From Marinomonas balearica (GTDB lineage Bacteria; Pseudomonadota; Gammaproteobacteria; Pseudomonadales; Marinomonadaceae): a stretch of 64,000 nt of DNA. The notes under the pieces were generated by a model, which ran no database searches, had not been told where the DNA came from, and was given only the letters and a program-made list of their open reading frames with translations. The DNA is taken from the NCBI RefSeq assembly GCF_004362145.1, contig NZ_SNXC01000014.1, positions 186,001-250,000 on the forward strand, in the 5' to 3' direction. A program made the position numbers and the translations under genes. How positions within the stretch are numbered: position 1 is the first letter of the stretch; each line of letters opens with the position of its first letter. Below are positions 48,001 through 59,137 of this stretch, piece after piece.

Positions 48001-48557
48001 TCCGCCGCTTTGTTCGATCTCGCATTGTAGATATTCAACCTAAGCGTGATACGCAAGTGTTGGCAGGTCTAATTGTTGAGATGCGAGTTACCAAAAGTAA
48101 GCGCGGCGGTAATATTGCTTTTATGACGCTCGATGACCGATCTGCACGAATAGAGGTCACGGTTTTCCCCGATAACTATGAAACATTTAAAAGCGTTATG
48201 CTTGCCGATGAAGTCGTAGTGATAGAAGGTGAAGTCAGTATCGATGAGTTCCGCGGTGGGCAAAAAGTGATCGCTCGAAATGTATTGAGCATGGCGCAAG
48301 CGCGCATACGATATGTTGAGGCGCTTCGTATTGATTGGAAGGACACGAATGTTACTCCAGCGGACATTGACCAATTAGCGAAAAAAATGGCACCGTACAA
48401 AGGTGACGGCTGTGATGTCGTCATCGGATTTGATACAGATAAGGCGCTCGGCGATGTTCGTTTGGGGCCAGCATGGAAAATTCGCCCAGATGATGAATTA
48501 ATTCATGAGTTACAGAAACAATACGGTAAACAAAATGTGCAGTTGGTGTATAATTAG
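45087..48557 (+). CDS. dnaE: DNA polymerase III subunit alpha
   Basis: Catalytic subunit of the replicative DNA polymerase. The 1156 residues are close to E. coli (1160). The N-terminal PHP domain begins FIHLRLHTEFSLVDG, the polymerase aspartates are in MPDFDIDFCMENR, the second motif is in GPGRGSGAGSLVAYAL, a helix-hairpin-helix follows, and the OB-fold is near the C terminus (VLAGLIVEMRVTKSKRGGNIAFMTLDD). All regions are intact. It lies between rnhB and accA, the standard order. Confidence 0.98.
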   Translation: MSSFIHLRLHTEFSLVDGLVKIKGLLGETEAQKMPAVAITDENNLCGFVRFYKGAMDKGIKPICGADVVLEAQGDVEVRTRLTLLAMTNKGYKNVIEVISKGYQLGQHEGRPIVQRAWVEEHSEDVIALSGGLQGDVGFLLSKYKTQEAKKYLDYWMSVFPDRFYVELERTSRAGEEDYIHAVIPLASQTNCPVVATNDVRFLKKEDFEAHEARVCIHDGVTLDDPRRGRRYSEEQYFKTAEEMEAVFEDIPEALENTVEIAKRCNVDVLLGKYFLPDYPVPDGMTMEEFFNELSYKGLQDRMDILIKKDGNRIVERKQEYLDRLDFELNIINQMGFPGYFLIVMDFIQWAKDNDIPVGPGRGSGAGSLVAYALKITDLDPLEYDLLFERFLNPERVSMPDFDIDFCMENRDKVIDYVARTYGRDAVSQIITFGAMAAKAVVRDVARVQGKPYSLGDKLSKLIPFEIGMTLKKALEEEPALVDFIEADEEAADIMDMAFSLEGVVRNFGKHAGGVVIAPTKLTDFAPLYCEEDGSGLVTQYDKNDVEEAGLVKFDFLGLKTLTVVDWALGNINALHAKEGKPPLDIALIDLEDKSTYDLLQRAETTAVFQLESRGMKELIKKLLPSRFEDIIALVALYRPGPLGSGMVDDFINRKHGRAELAFPHPDYQHDDLIPVLEPTYGIILYQEQVMQIAQVLAKFSLGGADLLRRAMGKKKPEVMAEQRLIFMEGASKNNIDKDLGGNIFDLMEKFAGYGFNKSHSAAYALVSYQTAWLKNHYPAPFMAAVLSADMQNTDKIVIFIEECRAMKLTLELPNVNESVYKFTVNEAGAVVYGLGAIKGVGEGPIEAIVEARQDGPFEHIFDFCQRVGRKVNKRVMEALVRSGAFDTIGPNRSTLFASIDEALKRADQNAKNEDAGMMDLFGVAVEESTENAYDEIGIQHEWPGRQRLDGEKDTLGLYVTGHPIEDYEHELRRFVRSRIVDIQPKRDTQVLAGLIVEMRVTKSKRGGNIAFMTLDDRSARIEVTVFPDNYETFKSVMLADEVVVIEGEVSIDEFRGGQKVIARNVLSMAQARIRYVEALRIDWKDTNVTPADIDQLAKKMAPYKGDGCDVVIGFDTDKALGDVRLGPAWKIRPDDELIHELQKQYGKQNVQLVYN

Positions 48558-48667
48558 CGGCATTTTAGCGTTTCAATAATATGTACCGCGAATATCGGGT
48601 GTGGAAAGGATGCTTGTAATGCGGACATCCTGTAGAATGACGACAAACAAATAGCAGTGTATTTATA

Positions 48668-49615
48668 ATGAATCTAGATTATTTACCTTTTGAGCAGCCG
48701 ATTGCTGAGCTTGAACAAAAAATAGAAGAATTACGATTGGTCGGAAACGACAACGAACTTAACATTAGTGATGAGATCAGTCGTTTAGAAGATAAAAAAA
48801 TTGCACTTACTCAAAGCTTATTCAGTAATCTTGGCGCATGGGAAGTTTCACAACTAGCTCGACACCCTAAACGCCCTTACACCTTGGATTACATTGAACA
48901 CGCTTTTACTGACTTTGAAGAGATGCACGGTGATCGCCATTATGCAGATGATCGTGCCATCGTTGGTGGTATCGCCCGGTTAGATGATCGCCCAGTAATG
49001 GTAATCGGTCATCAAAAAGGCCGTGAAGTTAAAGAAAAAGTACTGCGTAATTTTGGTATGCCTCGTCCAGAAGGCTACCGCAAAGCATTGCGTCTTATGG
49101 AAACCGCTGAGCGTTTCAAAATGCCTATCGTTACCTTGATTGATACTCCTGGGGCTTACCCCGGTATCGGTGCCGAAGAGCGAGGTCAAAGTGAGGCGAT
49201 AGCGTACAACTTGGCTGTAATGTCTCGCCTTAAAACACCAATTATATCGACGGTAATTGGTGAAGGTGGTTCTGGTGGCGCGTTGGCTATTGGCGTTTGT
49301 GATGAACTCATGATGTTACAGTACGGTACGTATTCTGTAATTTCTCCTGAGGGTTGTGCATCGATTCTTTGGAAGAGTGCAGATCGTGCATCGGATGCTG
49401 CTAAAGCAATGGGTATCACTGCACAAAGGCTACAAGAGCTTGGTCTTGTTGATACTATTATCCAAGAGCCTCTTGGTGGCGCACACATTAACCATGCTTC
49501 TATGGCGCAAAGCTATAAAGAAAATGTGCTAGAGGCTTTGGATCGTATGGAAGCACTGTCTGAAGATGAACTGCTTGAACGCCGTTATCAAAGATTAATG
49601 GCCTACGGTCTGTAA
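48668..49615 (+). CDS. accA: Acetyl-CoA carboxylase carboxyltransferase subunit alpha
   Basis: Alpha half of the carboxyltransferase that makes malonyl-CoA, the committed step of fatty acid synthesis. The protein has 315 residues. It has an N-terminal helical part ([10 protein letters not shown]) and the crotonase-fold core with [38 protein letters not shown] and [15 protein letters not shown]. It works with AccB, AccC and AccD encoded elsewhere. Followed by a terminator. Confidence 0.98.
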   Translation: MNLDYLPFEQPIAELEQKIEELRLVGNDNELNISDEISRLEDKKIALTQSLFSNLGAWEVSQLARHPKRPYTLDYIEHAFTDFEEMHGDRHYADDRAIVGGIARLDDRPVMVIGHQKGREVKEKVLRNFGMPRPEGYRKALRLMETAERFKMPIVTLIDTPGAYPGIGAEERGQSEAIAYNLAVMSRLKTPIISTVIGEGGSGGALAIGVCDELMMLQYGTYSVISPEGCASILWKSADRASDAAKAMGITAQRLQELGLVDTIIQEPLGGAHINHASMAQSYKENVLEALDRMEALSEDELLERRYQRLMAYGL

Positions 49616-49677
49616 ATATTATTCAAATTTGCTCTGCTTTGATTTTCTATATCGGAAAGCAGAATGTTGAATTTTTG

Positions 49678-49731
49678 AAACCTCTCATTTACGCTGAAAA
49701 ATAATTCGGATGTTTAAATGAGGGGTTTTTT
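49678..49731 (+). terminator. Rho-independent terminator of accA
   Basis: A 14-bp stem AAACCTCTCATTTA / TAAATGAGGGGTTT (one G-T pair) with T's at 49726-49731. A second, smaller hairpin TCTGCTTT / AAAGCAGA lies just before it at 49633-49663. Together they close the long rpsB-accA block ahead of tilS. Confidence 0.85.
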
Positions 49732-49779
49732 GCGTTTAACTTGTTGAATAATTTTCTCGTTTTTTAGGATTTAGTCGCC

Positions 49780-51048
49780 GTGTTAAAGTTGGATTCTAAT
49801 ACTTTACGATCATTTCTCTTAGATGCGGGAGATGTCCCAATCAGTATCTGGGTTGCCTATAGTGGCGGGTTAGATTCTGAAGCATTATTGCATCTCGTTT
49901 CCTCCGAACTTGAATCAATTCAAAAAATACACGGCAATGTCTGTCTAAAGGCGATCCACGTACATCACGGTGTAAGTGCTAATGCAGATTCATGGGTAGA
50001 ACACTGTCGACATTCCTGCGGTTCTTTGCAGATTCCTCTCGTTGTAGAAAAAGTTACGGTGTCCTCTTCAGGTTCGTTTGAAAATGCTGCAAGAGATGCG
50101 CGGTATCAGGCGTTTTCAAAACATCTTCAAGCTCGCGATGTGTTGCTGCAAGCCCATCATGCGAATGATCAGGCAGAAACCTTACTGTTTCGGCTAGAGC
50201 GTGGCACAGGATTAAAAGGCATGGCAGGCATCCCTAACATTCGACAGCTCAATGAAGCGGTCATTTGGCGGCCTTTACTTCACTATTCAAGAAGTCAACT
50301 TGAAGAATATGCCGCGCTGAATCAACTTTCTTGGCTTGAGGATGAGTCTAATCAAGACCAATCGTATAGACGGAATTTTCTGCGTCACAGCGTACTTTCG
50401 CCTTGGCAAAAGAATAACGTAGAGATAGCTGCTAGACTCTCGTCAAGTGCTTCGCGCATCCGGCAAGAATGGCAGGTCGTTTCTCGACTTGTTGATTTGG
50501 CGTTATCGTCATGGTGCCATACTGATGGTAGCTTGCTGCTAAATTCGTTACCGATGGGCGAAGAGAGTTATTGGATCACGGTATTTTTGAATAAGAGTGA
50601 GATTTCACTGACCTCTGCACAGGCCGACGCTCTTATGGATATGTTATTTTCGGATGTCGGAAAACAGCCAGAATATCGCGGAGCTGCGTTTAGGTTAGCT
50701 CGTAGAAATCAAAGACTGTATGTGCTGCCATTGGAAAGAACGCCCAGCGTGGGGGAGCTTGTGCCAAATATTTGGTTTCATTGTGCTTTTGGAAAAATTA
50801 AGGCAGATAAGCCTTTGACGCTTAAAGTACGGCCAATCGGAGAATCTATAGCATTAAAAAATGGCTTTCATCGACCTCTTAAAAAGTGGTTGAACGACCA
50901 AAAAATACCGACTTGGTGGAGAGATCATTTGCCCTACCTCTATGATGGGGAAAGATTGGTCGCGATTGGGGATCTATGGAATCACCCCGATTGGCAAGGA
51001 AGGGTTGAATGGGAGCAAGGTAGCGAACTCATCTTTTGTTTAGACTGA
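49780..51048 (+). CDS. tilS: tRNA(Ile)-lysidine synthase
   Basis: Puts lysine on cytidine 34 of the minor tRNA-Ile so that it reads AUA; essential. The protein has 422 residues. The ATP-binding PP-loop SGGLDS is at 28-33, followed by HVHHGVSANADSW, AHHANDQAET and the substrate-binding LEDESNQDQSYRRNFLRH. The C-terminal domain is present. GTG start after the accA terminator. Confidence 0.95.
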   Translation: MLKLDSNTLRSFLLDAGDVPISIWVAYSGGLDSEALLHLVSSELESIQKIHGNVCLKAIHVHHGVSANADSWVEHCRHSCGSLQIPLVVEKVTVSSSGSFENAARDARYQAFSKHLQARDVLLQAHHANDQAETLLFRLERGTGLKGMAGIPNIRQLNEAVIWRPLLHYSRSQLEEYAALNQLSWLEDESNQDQSYRRNFLRHSVLSPWQKNNVEIAARLSSSASRIRQEWQVVSRLVDLALSSWCHTDGSLLLNSLPMGEESYWITVFLNKSEISLTSAQADALMDMLFSDVGKQPEYRGAAFRLARRNQRLYVLPLERTPSVGELVPNIWFHCAFGKIKADKPLTLKVRPIGESIALKNGFHRPLKKWLNDQKIPTWWRDHLPYLYDGERLVAIGDLWNHPDWQGRVEWEQGSELIFCLD

Positions 51049-51070
51049 GTTATTCGCAGGCTCCCTAGGG

Positions 51071-51334
51071 TTGGATCGAGGTATTTCAGCGTCTTCTGAT
51101 GTACGTACGTTCTTGGAGCCTAATCTCGACGATATTGGTCGTAAAACAGTAACCTATATTAATAAGCTTACGCCTTATATTGGAGACCTTCCTGCAACGC
51201 CTCCAGAAGAAGCGGGAGAAATCGCTATTTTATTGCAAAGCATCGCGCATGAAGTGGCATTTAATAACCTTTCAATAAAAGAGGGAGCTGATAAGTTTTA
51301 TAAAAAAAGCAGTCAGATAGTCCAAGTTAGTTGA
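51071..51334 (+). CDS. Small protein of unknown function
   Basis: 87 residues, soluble and probably helical, with no signal peptide (ends FYKKSSQIVQVS). The only usable in-frame start is a TTG at 51071; there is no ATG in the frame and only a weak AGG about ten bases upstream. It lies 22 bp after tilS on the same strand. The reading frame is open over its full length and has a protein-like composition. Not recognised; a shorter or longer start is possible. Confidence 0.5.
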   Translation: MDRGISASSDVRTFLEPNLDDIGRKTVTYINKLTPYIGDLPATPPEEAGEIAILLQSIAHEVAFNNLSIKEGADKFYKKSSQIVQVS

Positions 51335-51541
51335 GAGGTGTTGGTTAACTGTATCTGAATGCGATCAAGCTTGATCTTTTATTGTTTTTAATTATGAAAT
51401 AATGAATTGCTTTTGCCACTATTTATTGCTTATTTGTTCGGTTGTAACATGGCAGTCATTCAGTTGGGCAATTGCAGGGAAATAAGTCATGTTTTGCCCA
51501 GTTTATATAAGCTAATCGCCTTTGTGGCGGAGTGGGGTGAT

Positions 51542-52330
51542 ATGTCAAAGGTGGCGTTTGTTTCTCATGGTGGAGGTCCGCTTCCGATATTAGGTGATCC
51601 GGAGCATTTTGAACTGGTCAATACTCTCAAGTCGCTGTCTTCTGATTTAGGAGATCAGCCGTCTGTCATTGTTGTTGTTAGCGCTCATTGGGAAACCGAA
51701 GGGTTTGAAATTACAGCGCTGGCTACCCCTGATTTGGTATACGACTATTATGGTTTTCCTGAAGAATCCTATCAATTAACTTATCCAGCTCAAGGAGCGC
51801 CTGAGCTCGCACAGGAGTTAACGAATACTCTTTTAGAACGCGGTATTAATGCGCGACTGAATAAAACCCGTGGCTACGACCACGGTGTGTTTATCCCGTT
51901 AATGTTAATGTACCCAGAGGCTAACATCCCCGTACTTGAGATGTCAGTTGATTGTTCATTAGACCCTGAACTTCATTGGAACATGGGGAAAGAGCTTGCG
52001 AATGCGTTACCGGAAGACGCGTTGATTATTGGGTCGGGTTTTAGTTTTCATAATATGCGAGCGTTTTTTAGCCCAAAAACAGCGAGTGTTAAAGCTAATG
52101 TTAATCGCTTTCAGACTTGGTTGGATGAGACTGTCACGCAGGAAAATCTTTCTTTAGAAGATGCAAAAGCGCGTTGGAAAGGCTGGGCGACGGTCGAAGG
52201 GGGGCGTTTTTGTCATCCACGAGAAGAGCATTTGATTCCCGCGATTGTGTGTCACGGTGCGGCACAAAAACAAGGGCATTCGATACCGTTTGAAGCGCTT
52301 GGAGTGGAGGCTCGCCATTTTAAGTGGTAA
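51542..52330 (+). CDS. ygiD: LigB-type extradiol ring-cleavage dioxygenase (YgiD-like)
   Basis: 262-residue member of the YgiD/4,5-DOPA dioxygenase family, metal-dependent enzymes that open catechol rings. Candidate metal ligands are His9 (FVSHGGGPLP), His49 (VVSAHWE), His114 (GYDHGVFIPL) and a late histidine in RFCHPREEHLIP. The start at ATG 51542 has a GGAGTGGGG site and begins the family domain; an in-frame start at 51407 would add 45 residues unlike the family. The natural substrate is unknown. Proximity to vanAB is suggestive but there is no shared operator. Confidence 0.88.
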   Translation: MSKVAFVSHGGGPLPILGDPEHFELVNTLKSLSSDLGDQPSVIVVVSAHWETEGFEITALATPDLVYDYYGFPEESYQLTYPAQGAPELAQELTNTLLERGINARLNKTRGYDHGVFIPLMLMYPEANIPVLEMSVDCSLDPELHWNMGKELANALPEDALIIGSGFSFHNMRAFFSPKTASVKANVNRFQTWLDETVTQENLSLEDAKARWKGWATVEGGRFCHPREEHLIPAIVCHGAAQKQGHSIPFEALGVEARHFKW

Positions 52331-52529
52331 CGAAAAGCAGCTTCGAATTGTTGTTGTTAATGTGAACTTAACTCGACGCGATTGAAGGTACATTAATTTT
52401 TACATTTAGCACTTATTTAAATCTCTTTCAGTGTCTTCTTTCGTATGAACATTGAGAGGCTTTGCAAACATGAGTTTTTGAGAGCGTTTGTTAGGCATAA
52501 GCGATGTAAAAATTAATTGGAGAATATCT

Positions 52530-52832
52530 ATGAAAATGTCTGACCTTCGACACATTGACGTATTTGATAAGGTTCTCATTCATTCATTAGAATCGAGTTT
52601 GTACCAACTTTCGGTTGTGGTAAATGGAAAAGAAGATTACGTATATAAAGATACTGGTGTGTTTTTAACAAGTCATAACAAGCTTGATCTACAGTCTCTT
52701 TTTACGGATAAAATTGTGAGTGAAATGGTCTTGTGCCACCAAAGTGCTTACGATGAAATGGTCGGACAACCCGTAAGAAGCGGTCCTAACTTATTGGAAG
52801 TGCCAATAGGAAGAGCGCCTTTGTCTCTCTAG
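52530..52832 (+). CDS. DUF6482 family protein
   Basis: 100-residue soluble protein matching the DUF6482 pattern: a beta-rich N terminus (VLIHSLESSLYQLSVVVNGKEDYVY) and a C-terminal HQSAYDEMVGQPVRSG block. The ATG at 52530 has a GGAG site eight bases upstream. It stands alone between the dioxygenase gene and vanR, convergent with vanR. Function unknown. Confidence 0.78.
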   Translation: MKMSDLRHIDVFDKVLIHSLESSLYQLSVVVNGKEDYVYKDTGVFLTSHNKLDLQSLFTDKIVSEMVLCHQSAYDEMVGQPVRSGPNLLEVPIGRAPLSL

Positions 52833-52869
52833 CTAAAACCGGCTTTCGATGGGTTGCTCTTTCGTAGGC

Positions 52870-53598
52870 TCATTGTTTCAGTATGGGATCTTTACTGATG
52901 AGCTGGATGTCTTCGTTTTCATTTGCCCCGTGATATTTATGAACATGCCCAAGCGTTGCGTGGGCATGTTCTCGCATAATCATTTCAGCACGAGCGCTTT
53001 GTCTTGAGGCAAGGGTCATGTAGATATGATGATGTTGTGTGTGGGCAAATAAAAAACGTTTTGTTTCTTCCCTCATATTTGTTTTGTCGTATGCAAGCGC
53101 ATTTACGGATGCGAATGGAATATGTTCGTCACGACTTAGGGCAATTGAAATCGCGCGGTTATCGGCCACATCAATAATGAGTTGATGAAACGCTTTATTC
53201 ATCGTGTGATATAGCTCAATGTCTTTTTCCGACAAAGGTTCGTTTGATTGAAAGAGTTCGTCACCTTGTTGTAGCAATTCTTCAAAGCGCCTCTTTTGCT
53301 CGTCAGTTAAGCCTTTTTCAGCAGCGCGTCTCGCGGCCAGACCTTCTAATGCGCCTCGCACTTCTACAGCGCCTTCTATTTCTGCAATCGAAACGGACCT
53401 TACTTCATATCCGCGGCCAGGAAGTTTATTAAGTAAACCTTCCTGCTCTAATGCTCTGAATGCGAGTCGAATTGGTGTCCTCGAAACGCCCAGTCTGTCA
53501 GCAGTGGGGATTTCTGCTAGCCGCTCATTTGCTTTGAACTCTCCTGAAAGAATCATTTGTCTGAGCGTTGTAAGTATTTGCGGCCCTGAATTTGCCAT
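52870..53598 (-). CDS. vanR: GntR-family repressor VanR
   Basis: 242-residue GntR regulator of the FadR/FCD type. The N-terminal winged helix-turn-helix includes EIPTADRLGVSRTPIRLAFRALEQEGLL, and a helical FCD effector domain follows (about 90-225) with metal- or ligand-type histidines. It is divergent from vanAB, and palindromes of the VanR type ATTGGATCCAAT lie between them, so I call it VanR. It probably represses vanAB and itself until vanillate binds. Confidence 0.9.
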   Translation of the reverse strand: MANSGPQILTTLRQMILSGEFKANERLAEIPTADRLGVSRTPIRLAFRALEQEGLLNKLPGRGYEVRSVSIAEIEGAVEVRGALEGLAARRAAEKGLTDEQKRRFEELLQQGDELFQSNEPLSEKDIELYHTMNKAFHQLIIDVADNRAISIALSRDEHIPFASVNALAYDKTNMREETKRFLFAHTQHHHIYMTLASRQSARAEMIMREHAHATLGHVHKYHGANENEDIQLISKDPILKQ

Positions 53599-53630
53599 AT
53601 GCGAAGTGAACCTGCTTTTGAAATTAGTTT

Positions 53631-53642
53631 ATTGGATCCAAT
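53631..53642. promoter_or_regulatory. VanR operator 1
   Basis: Perfect 12-bp palindrome ATTGGATCCAAT, 32 bp upstream of the vanR start. The same sequence is the known VanR box of Caulobacter. Probably mediates autoregulation of vanR. Confidence 0.85.
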
Positions 53643-53683
53643 GATTGGCTTATTTCTGATAAAAGGCGACGAATTATGCATTT

Positions 53684-53695
53684 ATTGGATCCATT
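53684..53695. promoter_or_regulatory. VanR operator 2
   Basis: ATTGGATCCATT, an 11 of 12 match to the palindrome, midway between operators 1 and 3. Centre-to-centre spacing is 53 bp to operator 1 and 54 bp to operator 3. Confidence 0.75.
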
Positions 53696-53737
53696 TTTCG
53701 ATATTTTAAATACGATAAATGGCCTGATTCCTATTAT

Positions 53738-53749
53738 ATTGGATCCAAT
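53738..53749. promoter_or_regulatory. VanR operator 3
   Basis: Perfect ATTGGATCCAAT palindrome, 27 bp upstream of the chosen vanA start and overlapping a TATTATATT stretch that may be the vanA -10 region. VanR binding here would block transcription of vanAB. Confidence 0.85.
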
Positions 53750-53776
53750 AAGAACAAAAAATTAATGGAGCCTAAG

Positions 53777-54904
53777 ATGACGAATCAAACTTATCCTAAA
53801 AATGCATGGTATGTCGCGGCCATGTCTGAAGAAATTGGTCTAGAAAAGCCGCTTGGAAGGACAATATGTGGTGAGCGTATCGCTTTTTATCGGCCGTCTG
53901 AAAATGACATTGCCGCTGTATTAGACTTTTGCCCTCACCGTGGCGCTGCATTGTCGCTTGGCTATGTCGAAGACGGTTTATTAGTGTGCGGATATCATGG
54001 GTTAAAAATTGGAGAGGATGGAAAAACCAAAGAAATGCCTTTGCAGCGAGTGCAAGGATTCCCATGTATGAAATCCTACGCGGTTGAGGAACGATATGGG
54101 TTTATTTGGGTTTGGACAGGTGACCAATCGAAAGCCGATGAAGCATTGATCCCACATCTCGAATGGGCTGTCAGTGATGACTGGGCCTATGGCGGCGGCT
54201 TGTATCACATTAAGTGTGACTATCGCCTTATGATTGATAATTTAATGGATTTGACGCATGAAACCTACGTTCATGCATCCAGTATTGGTCAAAAAGAAAT
54301 TGATGAATCTCCCGTTTCTACCCAAGTGTTGGGTGGTGAGGTCATCACAAGTCGCTATATGGAAAACATTATGGCTCCCCCTTTTTGGCAGGCTGCGCTA
54401 AAGGCGAATGGATTAGCGGATGATGTGCCAGTTGACCGGTGGCAACGCTGTCGTTTTACACCGCCGTCTAACGTCATGATTGATGTGGGTGTTGCCCATG
54501 CAGGAAAGGGTGGGTTTGATGCGCCTAAAGAGTTTAAAGCCAGTAGTATCGTAGTGGATTTTATTACCCCTGAAAATGACGATACGATGTGGTATTTCTG
54601 GGGAATGGCGAGAAATTTCAAACCGAATGATGATGCATTAACGGACAATATCCGTGACGGACAAGGCGGCATTTTTCAGGAAGATTTAGAGGTATTAGAG
54701 TGCCAACAAATTAATCTAAAATCGTTTCCAGAGTACGATCTATTAAAGCTAAATATTGACGCTGGTGGTGTGCAATCTCGTCGTATAATCGAACGAATTA
54801 TTCAAGAAGAGCAGAAGTCGTCTAAACAGGAAAGTACGGCTAATAATAGTGCTACAACATCAGGGAAGAATGAGGAAATTCCTTTGCAAACGGTTTCCTT
54901 TTAA
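53777..54904 (+). CDS. vanA: Vanillate O-demethylase oxygenase subunit (VanA)
   Basis: Rieske non-heme iron oxygenase that demethylates vanillate to protocatechuate and formaldehyde. The protein has 375 residues. Rieske cluster ligands are Cys52, His54, Cys71 and His74 (FCPHRGAALSLG, VCGYHG). The mononuclear iron site is in NLMDLTHETYVHAS (Asp158, His161, His166 region). The ATG at 53777 is chosen because GGAG lies six bases before it; ATG 53765 is also in frame. Compared with Pseudomonas VanA it has about 25 extra C-terminal residues, low-complexity and polar. Operon with vanB. Confidence 0.95.
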   Translation: MTNQTYPKNAWYVAAMSEEIGLEKPLGRTICGERIAFYRPSENDIAAVLDFCPHRGAALSLGYVEDGLLVCGYHGLKIGEDGKTKEMPLQRVQGFPCMKSYAVEERYGFIWVWTGDQSKADEALIPHLEWAVSDDWAYGGGLYHIKCDYRLMIDNLMDLTHETYVHASSIGQKEIDESPVSTQVLGGEVITSRYMENIMAPPFWQAALKANGLADDVPVDRWQRCRFTPPSNVMIDVGVAHAGKGGFDAPKEFKASSIVVDFITPENDDTMWYFWGMARNFKPNDDALTDNIRDGQGGIFQEDLEVLECQQINLKSFPEYDLLKLNIDAGGVQSRRIIERIIQEEQKSSKQESTANNSATTSGKNEEIPLQTVSF

Positions 54905-54933
54905 TACGTTGTGTCTCTTGGAGAATAATAAAA

Positions 54934-55890
54934 ATGATTGCTGTTGTTGTAAAAAATGTGGTGCTTGAAGCGCACTCTGTAGTGCGCATTGTGTTGGGGC
55001 GTGAAGACAATGAAAGATTACCCACTTTCGAAGCAGGCGCTCATATTGAAATTCATTTATCGAGCGGTTTGGTTCGTCAATATTCGTTATGCAGATTGCA
55101 AGCGGATGATCGGTATTATGAAATTGCGGTACTGAAGGATCCAGAGTCAAGAGGCGGTTCACGTCAAGTGCATGCGTTAAAAATAGGTGATCGTCTTTCG
55201 ATCAGTGAACCAAGGAATCATTTTCCGCTTGTTAGTTTGAAACGAAAGTCTCTTCTTATTGCGGGAGGGATTGGTGTAACGCCTTTATTGCCGATGGCTC
55301 AAACTTTGGCTCAATCTGGGGCGGATTTTGAATTTCATTATTGTTCGAAATCGCCAGATCACGCTGCTTTTTCAAGTGCTTTGGAAGTCGGAAGTTTCGC
55401 CGATAAAATGCATTTTCATTACAGTCAGGTGTCATCGTCTGGGCGTATGGATGTTCGTGAAACTTTGTCTGAAAATTTAGTAGACGTAGAGCTTTATGTT
55501 TGTGGCCCGGCTAATTTCATAACCGCCGTTCTTGAAGAGGCAAAAACATTAGGTTGGCCTGAAATTAGGTTACACCGTGAGTTTTTTTCGGCACCAGCAC
55601 AGGAGACAACAGCGACTGAAAATACAGAATTTACAGTAAAGATTTTCAGTACGGGAGAGGCGTTTTTGGTAGGAGAAGATCAAACGATTTCTCAGGTATT
55701 AGATGAGAATGGTGTTTTTCTGCCAGTTTCTTGTGAAGAGGGAGTTTGTGGTACCTGTATGACGCAAGTAGTCGATGGTATACCGGATCACAGAGATGTT
55801 TTCTTAACGGATAAGGAGCATCAGGAAGGCAAATTAGTGATGGCCTGTTGCTCCCGATCGAAAACAAAAACACTGACCTTGGATTTGTAA
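54934..55890 (+). CDS. vanB: Vanillate O-demethylase reductase subunit (VanB)
   Basis: Electron-transfer partner of VanA: passes electrons from NAD(P)H via a flavin and a plant-type 2Fe-2S cluster. The protein has 318 residues. The flavin motif is RQYSLCR, the nucleotide site is LLIAGGIGVTPLLPM, and the C-terminal ferredoxin domain has VSCEEGVCGTC and a further Cys in LVMACCSRSK. The ATG is 30 bp after vanA with a GGAG site. No vanillate transporter or protocatechuate pathway genes lie nearby. Confidence 0.95.
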   Translation: MIAVVVKNVVLEAHSVVRIVLGREDNERLPTFEAGAHIEIHLSSGLVRQYSLCRLQADDRYYEIAVLKDPESRGGSRQVHALKIGDRLSISEPRNHFPLVSLKRKSLLIAGGIGVTPLLPMAQTLAQSGADFEFHYCSKSPDHAAFSSALEVGSFADKMHFHYSQVSSSGRMDVRETLSENLVDVELYVCGPANFITAVLEEAKTLGWPEIRLHREFFSAPAQETTATENTEFTVKIFSTGEAFLVGEDQTISQVLDENGVFLPVSCEEGVCGTCMTQVVDGIPDHRDVFLTDKEHQEGKLVMACCSRSKTKTLTLDL

Positions 55891-55909
55891 CAGATATATT
55901 TTCATAAAA

Positions 55910-55937
55910 CGCGTTTTGCTTCATTGAGCAAAACGCG
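55910..55937 (+). terminator. Hairpin after vanB
   Basis: Perfect 11-bp stem CGCGTTTTGCT / AGCAAAACGCG with a 6-base loop, 19 bp after the vanB stop. No T run follows, so termination is only probable. Confidence 0.55.
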
Positions 55938-56027
55938 CCTCAATGTTATCATTTCCCCCCGTCCTGAAGGTACATAATCAAGTACCTCTATTTCAATCGA
56001 TTCTATTTATTTAAGGCGGGCTATTAA

Positions 56028-57665
<1,638 letters not shown>

Positions 57666-57706
57666 CTTTTGCAAACAGGTGTTTGTGACTATTTCATTTT
57701 TTATGA

Positions 57707-59029
<1,323 letters not shown>

Positions 59030-59045
59030 TCGATTTGTGATCTTT

Positions 59046-59074
59046 AAAGGGAGAACATTTGTTCTCCCTTTTTT
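59046..59074 (+). terminator. Rho-independent terminator of eno
   Basis: Perfect 11-bp stem AAAGGGAGAAC / GTTCTCCCTTT with a 4-base loop and a T run, 17 bp after the eno stop. Confidence 0.93.
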
Positions 59075-59137
59075 ATTTATTTTCTTTGATACGCTTTCGG
59101 GGAATAATGGAAGCTTTCTAATAGTATTATTTTCTTT

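Noticed and set aside
51407..51541. Upstream extension of the YgiD-like protein
   Set aside because: The extra 45 residues do not resemble the family, and a strong GGAG/GGGG site precedes ATG 51542.
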